NCBI RefSeq assembly: GCF_005780185.1
Contig: NZ_VBUI01000032.1
Coordinates: 1 to 36,851, forward strand
Direction of reading: 5' to 3'
From: Halomonas urmiana
Lineage (GTDB): Bacteria; Pseudomonadota; Gammaproteobacteria; Pseudomonadales; Halomonadaceae
Length of the DNA stretch: 36,851 nucleotides
Every line of letters starts with the position of its first letter. Position 1 is the stretch's first letter. The notes below the pieces were generated by a model that made no database searches, was not told where the DNA came from, and saw only the letters and a program-made list of their open reading frames with translations. The position numbers and the translations under genes were made by a program. This document shows positions 24,593-32,356 of the stretch, piece by piece.

Positions 24593-25906
24593 TCAGCCGA
24601 GGGTCTTGATCAGGATCTTGGACTTGCGGGCGTGGTTGTAGGTGTCGCGACGCAGGGTGGGCAGTGCCTCGATGTCGGCCAGGCGAAAGCCGTGCTCGAA
24701 GAACCAGTGGGTGGTGTGGGTGGTGAGGGCGAACAGCGACGAGAGCTTCAGGCGGCGGGCCCGGCGCTCGATCTCGGCGAGTAGCCGCTCGCCCCGCGCG
24801 CCGCCCCGGTAGTCGTCGTGCACGGCCACGCAGGCCAGCTCGCCCATGTCGGCCTCGCCGAAGGTGTGCAGGGCGGCGCAGCCGATGATCATGCCGTCGC
24901 GATCGATCACCAGGTAGTCGTCGATCTCGTACTCCAGCCGCTCGCGGGAGCGCGGCACCAGCATGCCTCGCGACTCCAGCGGCTCGAGCAGTTCCACCAG
25001 CCCGCCGATGTCGCCGAGTTCCGCCGGGCGCAGCTGCTCGTAGCGATGCTCGGTGATCATGGTGCCCACGCCGTCGCGGGTGAACAGCTCGCCGAGCAGC
25101 GCGTCGTGATCGTGCCAGGAGAGCAGGTGGGTGCGGGCGACCCCATGGCGCGCAGCCACGCAGGCCGCGCCCAGGTGCCGAGCCAGTTCGCTGGCGGGAT
25201 CGGCCTGGGTGAGCAACGGCGCGGCCTCGGCCGGGGTCAGCTGGCGCTGCAACTGTCCGCTGGCATCGACCAGCCCGCAGGCATCGCCGAGCAGGATCAG
25301 CTTGTCGGCGGAGAGCGCCGTGGCGGCATGGTGCGCCACCTCGGCGGCGTCCAGGTCGAAGACCTCACCGGTGCTGGAGAAGCCCAGCGGCGGCAGCACC
25401 ACCAGGGCGCCCCGCTCGAGCAACCCCTCGACCGCCTGGTCGCGCACCCGGCGCACCTCGCCGCTGCGATCGAAGTCGACGCCGTCACGCACGCCCAGCG
25501 GCTTGGCCATCACCAGGTTGCCGGAGACCACGGTCATCTCGATCCCGTGCAACGGCGTGTTGGGCAGGCCGGGGGAGAGCCGCGCCTCCAGCCACAGCCG
25601 CTGCTCGGCGGCGATGCGCTCGACCCGCGCCATGATCGCCTCGTCGGCCACCCAGCGCCCCCGATGGCGTGTCGGCACGATGCTGGCCTCGTCGAGGGCC
25701 TGCTGCACCTGGGGGCGAATGCCGAACACCACCACCAGGCGCACGCCCAGGGTATGCAGCAGCGCCAGGTCCTGGATCAGCTGCTCGCCTCGACCGCTCG
25801 CCATGGCCTCCCCCTCGATCAGGATGACGAAGGTTCGTCCCCGATGGGCGTTGATGTAGGGCGAGGAGTTGCGAAACCAGTCGACGAAGGGGAAACGAGT
25901 ATCCAA
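24593..25906 (-). CDS. argA: Amino-acid N-acetyltransferase (N-acetylglutamate synthase)
   Basis: A 437-aa cytosolic enzyme that acetylates glutamate in the first step of arginine synthesis. The N-terminal amino-acid-kinase-like domain (to about 285) has SPYINAHRGRTFVILIEGEAM and LGVRLVVVFGIRPQV. The C-terminal GNAT domain has ELACVAVHDDYRGGARGERLLAEIE, the acetyl-CoA-binding V-x-x-x-x-R-G-x-G/A type loop, and HWFFEHGFR. The start codon is TTG, with GGAG seven bases upstream; the protein then aligns with the E. coli N-terminus (443 aa). It is transcribed from the promoter at 25951-25959. No intrinsic terminator follows closely, so its message may run toward the sRNA locus. Confidence 0.95.
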   Translation of the reverse strand: MDTRFPFVDWFRNSSPYINAHRGRTFVILIEGEAMASGRGEQLIQDLALLHTLGVRLVVVFGIRPQVQQALDEASIVPTRHRGRWVADEAIMARVERIAAEQRLWLEARLSPGLPNTPLHGIEMTVVSGNLVMAKPLGVRDGVDFDRSGEVRRVRDQAVEGLLERGALVVLPPLGFSSTGEVFDLDAAEVAHHAATALSADKLILLGDACGLVDASGQLQRQLTPAEAAPLLTQADPASELARHLGAACVAARHGVARTHLLSWHDHDALLGELFTRDGVGTMITEHRYEQLRPAELGDIGGLVELLEPLESRGMLVPRSRERLEYEIDDYLVIDRDGMIIGCAALHTFGEADMGELACVAVHDDYRGGARGERLLAEIERRARRLKLSSLFALTTHTTHWFFEHGFRLADIEALPTLRRDTYNHARKSKILIKTLG

Positions 25907-25950
25907 GGCCGCACTCCGGCAGCAGGTGAACGAAGGAAGGGTAGAGACTC

Positions 25951-25959
25951 ACTATATCA
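25951..25959 (-). promoter_or_regulatory. argA extended -10 promoter
   Basis: The minus strand reads TGATATAGT, an extended -10 (TGnTATAGT), about 45 bp before the TTG start. There is no good -35, as is usual for extended -10 promoters. Confidence 0.5.
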
Positions 25960-26030
25960 GAGCGACGAAAACGGCGGCACCGGCAAGCTGGCAGCTGCTA
26001 ATCAGCAGCATGGAATCAGCCGCCTCAAAA

Positions 26031-26062
26031 GAAACCCCGAAGGCCTCGGCCTTCGGGGTTTC
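26031..26062 (-). terminator. Terminator of the DUF47-pit operon
   Basis: GAAACCCCGAAGGC (26031-26044) and GCCTTCGGGGTTTC (26049-26062) form a perfect 14-bp stem with a 4-nt loop, followed on the minus strand by TTTTG. It lies 28 bp beyond the pit stop and also faces the argA promoter. Confidence 0.9.
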
Positions 26063-26090
26063 TTGTAGCTCAGCGCTTGTAGCTCGGTGC

Positions 26091-27356
26091 TTAACCAAAC
26101 ATGCCCTTGAAGGTGAAGAAGAAGAGGATGGCGAGGCCGGCGCCGGCCGGCAGGGTGATCAGCCACGACATGGCGATGGTGCCAATCACGCGCAGGTTGA
26201 GCGCCGCCATGCCGCGGGCCAGGCCCACGCCGAGCACCGCCCCGACCAGGGTCTGGGTGGTGGAGACCGGCAGGCCAGTGCCCGAGGCCAGCACCACGGT
26301 CACCGCGGCCGCCAGGGTGGCGGCGAAGCCGCGGCTCGGGGTCAGTTCGGTGATGCCGGTACCCACGGTGGCGATCACCTTGTGGCCGTAGGTGACCAGG
26401 CCGACGACGATGCCGCCGCCGCCCAGCACCAGCACCCACCAGGGCACCAGGGCGGCACCCCCGATCTCGCCGCCGGTCTGCACCACGCTGATCACCGCCG
26501 CCAGGGGCCCCACGGCGTTGGCCACGTCGTTGGAACCGTGGGCGAAGGCCATGGCGCAGGCGGTGAAGATCATCAGCACGCCGAAGACCCGCTCCACCCC
26601 GGAGAAACCGAACTGGTCGGCCTGACGGCTGGAGGCCTTGACGCGACGCTCCATCACCACACCAAGCGCCGCGATCACCAGGCCGGCGAGGAGGGCGAGC
26701 AGCAGGCTGGCGCCGAAGCCGAGGTCCAGGCCGACGTGCTTGAGGCCCTTGGTGAGGGTCACCATGGTCACCGCGAAGCCGACCAGGAAGATGTACATCG
26801 GCACGTAGCGCTTGGCCGCGGCGAAGGGGTCCTGGGCCTCGAAGATCAGGTGCTGGACCGACTTGAAGAGCGTGAAGGCGATGGTGCCGGCCAGCAGCGG
26901 CGAGACCACCCAGCTGGCGGCGATGGTGCCCACCGCGCCCCAGTCCACCGCGCCCGCGCCGAGGCCCGCCACCGCGAAGCCGACGATGGCGCCGACGATG
27001 GAGTGGGTGGTGGAGACCGGCCAGCCCTTCATGGAGGCGACCAGCAGCCAGGTCGCCGCCGCCAGCAGCGCCGCCAGCATGCCGTAGACCAGCAGCTGAG
27101 GATCGTCCTTCAGCAGCTCGGGGTCGATGATGCCCTTGCGGATGGTGTTGGTGACCTCGCCACCGGCCAGCCAAGCGCCGAGGAACTCGAAGATCACGGC
27201 GATGATGATCGCCTGCTTGATGGTGATGGCCTTGGAGCCCACCGAGGTGCCCATGGCGTTGGCCACGTCGTTGGCGCCGACGCCCCAGGCCATGAAGAAG
27301 CCGAAGAGACAGGCGAGGATGATGAAGACGTCGCCGTGCTGCGCGATGATCGACAT
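26091..27356 (-). CDS. pit: Low-affinity inorganic phosphate transporter (Pit family)
   Basis: A 421-aa inner-membrane carrier for phosphate, usually as a metal-phosphate complex with protons. The duplicated Pit signatures are GANDVANAMGTSVGSKA near the N-terminus and HGSNDVANAVGPLAAV in the second half, each in a set of hydrophobic segments (about ten in total). The chosen ATG gives MSIIAQHGDVFIILACLFGFFMAWG and has AGGGA nine bases upstream; an in-frame start at 27398 adds a polar tail with no ribosome site. It is the second gene of an operon with the DUF47 protein, 73 bp apart. Confidence 0.93.
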   Translation of the reverse strand: MSIIAQHGDVFIILACLFGFFMAWGVGANDVANAMGTSVGSKAITIKQAIIIAVIFEFLGAWLAGGEVTNTIRKGIIDPELLKDDPQLLVYGMLAALLAAATWLLVASMKGWPVSTTHSIVGAIVGFAVAGLGAGAVDWGAVGTIAASWVVSPLLAGTIAFTLFKSVQHLIFEAQDPFAAAKRYVPMYIFLVGFAVTMVTLTKGLKHVGLDLGFGASLLLALLAGLVIAALGVVMERRVKASSRQADQFGFSGVERVFGVLMIFTACAMAFAHGSNDVANAVGPLAAVISVVQTGGEIGGAALVPWWVLVLGGGGIVVGLVTYGHKVIATVGTGITELTPSRGFAATLAAAVTVVLASGTGLPVSTTQTLVGAVLGVGLARGMAALNLRVIGTIAMSWLITLPAGAGLAILFFFTFKGMFG

Positions 27357-27401
27357 AGGGAGCGTTCCCTTGTTGCGGTCAGAAGAAGAGCGAAACAACG
27401 A

Positions 27402-27422
27402 GGCCCCGGGATCGCCGGGGCC
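27402..27422 (-). other. Hairpin between DUF47 gene and pit
   Basis: GGCCCCGG (27402-27409), loop GATCG and CCGGGGCC (27415-27422) form a perfect 8-bp stem in the 73-bp intercistronic gap. The following T content is weak, so it may reduce rather than stop transcription into pit. Confidence 0.5.
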
Positions 27423-27429
27423 GCTGCGT

Positions 27430-28110
27430 TCAGTTGGCCGTCATGATCTGCAGTCGGCTGCCGACGCGCTCGGCGCGGTCGGAGAGCTCGCCCACCCAGT
27501 CGATGATCTTGTAGAGGAACATCACGTCCACCGGCGGCAGGCGATCCTCGAGCTCGAACAGCTGGCGGCGGATCGCCACCTGCTGGCTGTCGGCCTGCTG
27601 CTCGAGCACGTGCAGTTCGCGGATCATCTTCTGCATCACGTCGGAGACGTTGCGCCCGAAGCCGGACTCGAGCAGGTCCTTGAGCTCCTCCAGGGCGTGG
27701 CGCGCCTGGGCCACGCAGGCCACCGCGGTGCGCATGTAGTCGCGCATTGGCTGGGCCAGCTCCTGGGGGGTCTGCATGCGACGACCGAGCATGATGCCGG
27801 TGATGTCGCGGACCTTGTTGGCGATCTTGTCCTGGACGCTGATCAGGTCGAGCAGGTCGGAGCGCGAGACCGGTAGGAACATGGTGTTGGGCAGGTTGAG
27901 ACGCAACTCGGTCTTGAGCTCATCGGCCTCGTGCTCGAGGCGGGTGATGGTCTCGCGATGCTGCTGGGCGGTGTCCCAGTCGCCCTCGAGGGACGCCTCG
28001 AAGAAGGGCAGCAGCTCGTCGGCACACGCGTTGGCCTTGACGATGTGAGCCAGCAGCGGATGGAATGGCGAGCGGCCGAACATCGCGGAGAAGGGGTTGG
28101 ATGTCACCAT
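27430..28110 (-). CDS. DUF47/PhoU-like protein (Pit accessory)
   Basis: A 226-aa soluble, all-helical protein of the DUF47 (TIGR00153) family, distantly related to PhoU. These proteins are typically encoded next to Pit carriers and are thought to regulate phosphate uptake. Signatures are FGRSPFHPLLAHI near the N-terminus, HRETITRLEHEADELKTELR and PVSRSDLLDLISVQDKIANKVRDI. The in-frame GTG at 28161 is rejected because the promoter -10 at 28145-28150 lies inside that extension; the ATG at 28110 gives the usual family start and length. First gene of the DUF47-pit operon. Confidence 0.9.
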   Translation of the reverse strand: MVTSNPFSAMFGRSPFHPLLAHIVKANACADELLPFFEASLEGDWDTAQQHRETITRLEHEADELKTELRLNLPNTMFLPVSRSDLLDLISVQDKIANKVRDITGIMLGRRMQTPQELAQPMRDYMRTAVACVAQARHALEELKDLLESGFGRNVSDVMQKMIRELHVLEQQADSQQVAIRRQLFELEDRLPPVDVMFLYKIIDWVGELSDRAERVGSRLQIMTAN

Positions 28111-28144
28111 GGGGCATCTATGAACCTGGAAAAATGGCGGCGTC

Positions 28145-28174
28145 AGTATAGTGACTGACACCCCCCAGCGTCAT
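28145..28174 (-). promoter_or_regulatory. Promoter of the DUF47-pit operon
   Basis: On the minus strand ATGACG (28174-28169), an 18-bp spacer and TATACT (28150-28145) give a start near 28138 and a leader of about 28 nt. No Pho box was recognised. Confidence 0.6.
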
Positions 28175-28216
28175 GACAAATTCATCCAATATTCATCAAA
28201 ACGAGGTGGCACCACG

Positions 28217-29116
28217 ATGGCAGACGAGATCGAACTCAAGCTCGCTCTAGGGAGCGAGAGTCCCGAGGCCCTGCGACGACATCCCCGCCTGGCCGGAATC
28301 ACGCCGACGCTCACCCACCTGGGCAACACCTACTTCGACACCCCCGAGGGCGATCTGGAGAGCGAGCGCATGGCGCTGCGCCTGCGGCGCGCGGACGGGC
28401 GGCTGCTGCAGACCCTCAAGACCCGTGGCCAGGGCGGCGGCGGGCTCTCGACCCGCGGCGAGTGGGAGTGGGAGGTGCCGGGCCCCGGCCTCGATCTCGA
28501 GGGGCTCGCGGCGCTGCCGCCCCTGGCCGAGCACGAGGCGGGCCTGCTCGAGCGCCTGGCCCCGCGCTTCGCCACCGACTTCGCACGCGAGACCTGGTGG
28601 CTCGAGCATGCGGGCGCGACCATCGAGCTCGCCCTGGATCTCGGCGAGATCCGGGCGGGCGAGCGGGTCGTGGCGATCCGCGAGCTGGAGCTCGAGCTCA
28701 AGGCGGGCGAGCCCGAGGCGCTCTGGTCGCTGGCCGAGGCCCTGACCGACAGGGTGGCGCTGCGCCCCTCGGACACCAGCAAGGCGGCCCGCGGCGGCGC
28801 CCTGCTCGACGGCGCGCAGACGCTGCCCGAGGCCACTTCCCCCGCCGGCTGGCTGCACCGCGCCACCGTGGCACTGGATGCCCTGGCGGATAGCGGCGAC
28901 GAGGCCTGGCGCCGGGAGGCGCGCCGGGCCTTCCAACGGCTGGCGGAACTGGGCGATGATGCTAATGGAGACAACGACGCCGGCGCAGCCTCGCGGCGCG
29001 ACGAGGCTCGGGCGCTCGCCGAGGCGCTGGACACCGAGCCCTGGCTGAGCCCGACCTTCGGGCGGCGCATGCTGCGCCTGGCCCGCCGGATACCCGGCGA
29101 CGCCGCCCTGAGCTGA
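28217..29116 (+). CDS. CYTH-domain protein (probable inorganic triphosphatase)
   Basis: A 299-aa soluble protein. The N-terminal CYTH domain (about 1-200) opens with the metal-binding ExExK motif in MADEIELKLAL and has TYFDTPEGDLESERMALRLRR and LQTLKTRGQGGGG, the basic triphosphate-binding strands, then ELELELKAGEP. The remaining 100 residues are helical and rich in Ala/Arg/Glu. E. coli YgiF has a full CHAD domain there; only a short possible remnant is seen here. Likely hydrolyses tripolyphosphate. GAGGTG precedes the ATG. It diverges from the DUF47-pit operon, a suggestive phosphate link, and is followed after 53 bp by the channel gene. Confidence 0.85.
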   Translation: MADEIELKLALGSESPEALRRHPRLAGITPTLTHLGNTYFDTPEGDLESERMALRLRRADGRLLQTLKTRGQGGGGLSTRGEWEWEVPGPGLDLEGLAALPPLAEHEAGLLERLAPRFATDFARETWWLEHAGATIELALDLGEIRAGERVVAIRELELELKAGEPEALWSLAEALTDRVALRPSDTSKAARGGALLDGAQTLPEATSPAGWLHRATVALDALADSGDEAWRREARRAFQRLAELGDDANGDNDAGAASRRDEARALAEALDTEPWLSPTFGRRMLRLARRIPGDAALS

Positions 29117-29169
29117 CCTGAGCTGCCCCAGACCGACAGGCCCGGCCCGCCACCACAAGGACGACGCTC

Positions 29170-30111
29170 GTGAACTACCTTCCCAAGCCCGCGGGCGAAG
29201 GCCTGCGCACCCGGGTCTTCCAGATCATCTTCGAGTCCGACACCCTGGCGGCCAAGGCCTTCGACATCGCGCTGATCGGGGCGATACTGGCCAGCGTGCT
29301 GGTAGTGATGCTGGAGAGCGTCGCGGCCTTTCGCGACGGCCACGCGGCGCTCTTCTACTGGATCGAGTGGGGCTTCACCATCGCCTTCACCCTCGAGCTC
29401 GCGGTGCGCCTCTACTGCCTCGAGCGCCCGTTTCAGTACCTCAAGAGCTTCTACGGCATCATCGACCTGGTGGCGATCCTGCCTACCTGGCTGGCGCTGG
29501 TGCTGCCGGGCGCCCAGTCGCTGGTGGTGGTGCGCCTGCTGCGCACGCTGCGCATTTTCCGCGTGCTGCGACTGATGGAGTTCGTCGGCGAGGGGCGGCT
29601 GCTGGTGGATGCCCTGAAGCGCAGCAGCCACCAAATCTTCCTGTTCCTGTTCACCGTCTTCATGCTGGTGACCATCTTCGCCTCACTCGTTTACCTGATC
29701 GAGCCCGAGGAGGCCGGCTTCACCAGCATCCCCACCTCGATCTACTGGGCCGTGGTCACCCTGACCACGGTGGGCTACGGCGACATCGTGCCGGTGACCC
29801 CGCTGGGCCAGGCCATCTCGGTGATGGTGATGCTGATCGGCTACTCGATCATCGCGGTGCCCACCGGCGTCTTCTCCGCCGAGGTGATCCGCTCGATCCG
29901 CGCCGATCGCTACTCCGACGAGGCCTGCCCGGGCTGCGGCCACGACCGCCACGAGCAGCGGGCCAGGTACTGTCTGCGCTGCGGCACCTGGCTAGACGAG
30001 CACTCCCCCGACCCGCGCCTGTCCGAGCAGGAGCAGGAGGCCTGGCGGCAGGCCCGGGAAGGATCGGATGCAGATGACGACGAGGACGAGACGCCGCCGC
30101 CGGCGCGTTGA
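29170..30111 (+). CDS. Voltage-gated-type K+ channel with C-terminal zinc ribbon
   Basis: A 313-aa inner-membrane channel with six transmembrane segments. S4 (119-138) has arginines at every third position (122, 125, 128, 131, 134), the voltage-sensor pattern. The pore filter is TVGYGD (200-205) between S5 (156-177) and S6 (216-238). After S6 come Cys253/Cys256 (CPGCGHD) and Cys268/Cys271 (CLRCGTW), a CxxC-x11-CxxC zinc-ribbon-like module, then an acidic tail. Start is GTG with AAGGAC upstream. KvAP/Kch-like core; the ribbon may make gating respond to zinc or redox state, which is inference. It may be co-transcribed with the CYTH gene. Confidence 0.9.
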   Translation: MNYLPKPAGEGLRTRVFQIIFESDTLAAKAFDIALIGAILASVLVVMLESVAAFRDGHAALFYWIEWGFTIAFTLELAVRLYCLERPFQYLKSFYGIIDLVAILPTWLALVLPGAQSLVVVRLLRTLRIFRVLRLMEFVGEGRLLVDALKRSSHQIFLFLFTVFMLVTIFASLVYLIEPEEAGFTSIPTSIYWAVVTLTTVGYGDIVPVTPLGQAISVMVMLIGYSIIAVPTGVFSAEVIRSIRADRYSDEACPGCGHDRHEQRARYCLRCGTWLDEHSPDPRLSEQEQEAWRQAREGSDADDDEDETPPPAR

Positions 30112-30122
30112 GCCGGCGGCGG
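30094..30122. terminator. Hairpin at convergent ends of channel gene and yciO
   Basis: CCGCCGCCGGC (30094-30104) and GCCGGCGGCGG (30112-30122) form an 11-bp stem over the channel stop codon. No T run follows on the plus strand, so termination is uncertain. Confidence 0.4.
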
Positions 30123-30139
30123 GAGACCGACCCGGGAAA

Positions 30140-30763
30140 TCAGGCCTGGAAGGGACGGACGTCGCCGCGCCCCTCGCGCAGGATGGTCGGCGGCAGGTCA
30201 CGCAGGTCGATCACGCTGGTGGCCTCCAGGTGGCAGGCGCCGCCGTCGATGATCAGGTCGAGATGATTGCCGAAGCGCTCACGGATCTCCTCGGCATCGG
30301 TCATCGGCAGCTCCTCCCCCACCGGAATCAGGGTCACACTCATCAGCGGCTCGCCCAGGGCGCCCAGCAGGGCCCGAGTGATCTGGTGGTCAGGCACCCG
30401 CACGCCGATGGAGCGGCGCTTGGGGTGCAGCAGCAGCCGCGGCACCTCGGTGGTGGCATCGAGGATGAAGGTGTAGGCCCCCGGCGTGTGCGCCTTCAGC
30501 AGCCGGAAGACGTCGTTGTCCACCTTGGCGTAGGTGCCGATCTCCGAGAGATCCGAGCAGACCAGGGTGAAGTTGTGCTTGTCGTCCAGCGAGCGCAGCC
30601 ACTTGATCTTCTCGATGGCCTTCTTGTCGCCCAGGTGGCAACCCAGGGCATAGCCGGAATCGGTCGGATAGGCGACCACGCCGCCGCGGCGAATGATCTG
30701 GATCGCCTGATCGATCAGGCGATGCTGGGGATTGTCCGGGTGGATCTGGAAGAACTGGCTCAT
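30140..30763 (-). CDS. yciO: YciO-family protein (Sua5/TsaC-related)
   Basis: A 207-aa cytosolic protein of the YrdC/Sua5 fold, YciO branch. Signatures are IIRRGGVVAYPTDSGYALGCHL, KIKWLRSLDDKHNFTLVC and PKRRSIGVRVPDH. TsaC relatives make threonylcarbamoyl-AMP for tRNA t6A; the role of YciO itself is less clear. The ATG at 30763 has AGGGAG five bases upstream; a frame extension to 30847 lacks this. It lies 94 bp downstream of the PHP-domain gene on the same strand, the pairing also seen in E. coli (yciV-yciO). Confidence 0.92.
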   Translation of the reverse strand: MSQFFQIHPDNPQHRLIDQAIQIIRRGGVVAYPTDSGYALGCHLGDKKAIEKIKWLRSLDDKHNFTLVCSDLSEIGTYAKVDNDVFRLLKAHTPGAYTFILDATTEVPRLLLHPKRRSIGVRVPDHQITRALLGALGEPLMSVTLIPVGEELPMTDAEEIRERFGNHLDLIIDGGACHLEATSVIDLRDLPPTILREGRGDVRPFQA

Positions 30764-30857
30764 GCGAGCTCCCTGTTCGGTGACCGGAAATGGTGTGCCT
30801 GCCACGATAACACGCGGCGCCGGGCACACGATCAGGCCCGCCGCCACCGGCGTGTTC

Positions 30858-31760
30858 TCAGCCGGCAGCCGTCGCGGCGATGCCGGCCAGACGCGGATGA
30901 GCCCACACCGGCGGCGTGGCGGTGCGTGGTACCGGGCTCATGCTGCCTGGCGCCAGGTGACCGCCGGGGAAATGGAAATCGCTGCCCACCGAGCCGTAGA
31001 GCTCGCGCTCCTGCAGCTGGCGCGCCAGATCACGGGTCACGTCGGGATTCTGGAAACCGCTGACCAGCTCCGCGGCCTGGCCGCCGGCGACGGCAAAGTC
31101 GTCGAGCAGCAGCCCGCGCTTGCGCCGGGTCAGGCCGTGGCGCAACGGATGGGCGAGCACCGCCACCCCGCCTGCATCGAGGATCCAGGCCACCGCCGTG
31201 GCGAGAAACGGCCAGTGGGCCTTGATGTCGCCGGCCTTGCCGTTGCCGAGGTGCTTCTTGAAGGCGGCACCGATATCGGGCACCAGCCCCGCGGCCACCA
31301 GCGCCCGGGCGAAGTCAGGCCGCCCCAGCGGGCGGTCGGAGCCGGCCTGCTCCCGGGCCCGGGCCAGGGCATCCTCGAGGCCGATCTTCTCGAGCCGCTC
31401 GGCGATGCGCCAGGAGCGCTGGTCGCGGGCCTCGGCCTGGGCCATAAGCCCCGCGACCAGGTCGCCCCGTGGCCCCTCGGGCAGCAGGCCCACCACGTGG
31501 ATGTTGATGCCGCGCCACTGGGTCGAGAGCTCGGTGCCGGGAATCAAGCCGATGCCCTGCTCGCGGGCGGCGACCTGCGCCTCCTCGATGCCGTCCATGG
31601 TGTCGTGGTCGGTCAGCGCCATCAGGGTCACGCCCTTGGCCCGGCACAGCGCCACCACCTCGGCCGGCGGCAGGGCACCGTCGGAGGCCGTGGAGTGCAT
31701 GTGAAGATCGACGCTGTGCGGTTCGCCCTCGAATCGGGCGGGCGGTGCGGTCATGGGCAT
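30858..31760 (-). CDS. rnm: PHP-domain phosphoesterase (RNase AM / YciV type)
   Basis: A 300-aa cytosolic metal-dependent phosphoesterase. The PHP metal ligands are visible in DLHMHSTASDG (H-x-H), LTDHDTMDGI and IPGTELSTQW, then VLAHPLRHG and SDFHFPGG near the C-terminus. E. coli YciV (RnmB, TrpH) of this type removes 5' nucleotides from RNA and hydrolyses nucleoside 3',5'-bisphosphates. Two start codons are possible (31760, 31754) and neither has a strong ribosome site. It is followed by yciO and diverges from yciI. Confidence 0.9.
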   Translation of the reverse strand: MPMTAPPARFEGEPHSVDLHMHSTASDGALPPAEVVALCRAKGVTLMALTDHDTMDGIEEAQVAAREQGIGLIPGTELSTQWRGINIHVVGLLPEGPRGDLVAGLMAQAEARDQRSWRIAERLEKIGLEDALARAREQAGSDRPLGRPDFARALVAAGLVPDIGAAFKKHLGNGKAGDIKAHWPFLATAVAWILDAGGVAVLAHPLRHGLTRRKRGLLLDDFAVAGGQAAELVSGFQNPDVTRDLARQLQERELYGSVGSDFHFPGGHLAPGSMSPVPRTATPPVWAHPRLAGIAATAAG

Positions 31761-31880
31761 GACGCCGGCAGGTGACTTTGTCAGAATGTCCCGACATGGT
31801 GCTCGCGCGGCCGGTGACGGTCAATGACGAGGCCATCGGCACCCGCGGCACGAGCCGCCCACCACCGAGGAAGAACCGCG

Positions 31881-32180
31881 ATGCTCTACGCCATCATCAG
31901 TGAAGATGTGAACGACAGCCTGGAACGGCGCCTGGCCGCCCGTCCGGATCACCTGGCCCGCCTCGAGGCGCTGCGCGACGAGGGCCGCCTGGTGCTGGCC
32001 GGCCCGCACCCGGCCATCGACAGCAACGACCCGGGCGAGGCCGGCTTCACGGGGAGCCTGGTGGTCGCCGAGTTCGAGAGCCTCGAGAGCGCCCAGGCCT
32101 GGGCCGATGCCGATCCCTACATGATCGCCGGCGTCTATGCCAAGGCGATCGTGAAGCCGTTCAAGAAGGTCCTGCCCTGA
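31881..32180 (+). CDS. yciI: YciI-family protein
   Basis: A 99-aa cytosolic ferredoxin-like-fold protein. [10 protein letters not shown] and [22 protein letters not shown] carry the conserved His/Asp residues of the YCII family; [20 protein letters not shown] is its C-terminal signature. GAGGAAG lies seven bases before the ATG. Function is not established in the family. It diverges from the PHP-yciO pair, a grouping found in other gammaproteobacteria. Confidence 0.93.
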   Translation: MLYAIISEDVNDSLERRLAARPDHLARLEALRDEGRLVLAGPHPAIDSNDPGEAGFTGSLVVAEFESLESAQAWADADPYMIAGVYAKAIVKPFKKVLP

Positions 32181-32183
32181 TCC

Positions 32184-32236
32184 CCATCCACAGTTTGACC
32201 TGTCCACAGCCGGTTTCCCACAGCTGCTGTGGACAA
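32184..32236. promoter_or_regulatory. Cluster of four DnaA-box-like sites
   Basis: Nonamers CCATCCACA (32184-32192), CTGTCCACA (32200-32208), TTTCCCACA (32214-32222) and, inverted, TGTGGACAA (32228-32236) each resemble TTWTNCACA with one or two mismatches and are spaced 14-16 bp. Three GATC sites follow at about 32296-32313. It is in the 176-bp gap before mnmC. It could be a DnaA-regulated promoter or a DnaA-titrating locus. Confidence 0.5.
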
Positions 32237-32356
32237 GCCTGTTGAAACGCCGCGGACGCCTTCCGCCAGCCCCGATACCATGCCGCCGCGGTGCGATCGA
32301 TCAAACCTTGATCACCGCGCCGCCGCCTCCTCCGCCCCTGTGACCGGAGCCGCCCC

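Noticed and set aside
31786..31797. ATGTC-CC-GACAT palindrome between the PHP gene and yciI as an operator
   Set aside because: Short, isolated and not linked to a promoter I can define; chance is likely at this length.
32184..32313. Chromosomal replication origin
   Set aside because: No dnaA, dnaN, gidA or rpmH nearby, no A/T-rich unwinding region, and the boxes are imperfect.
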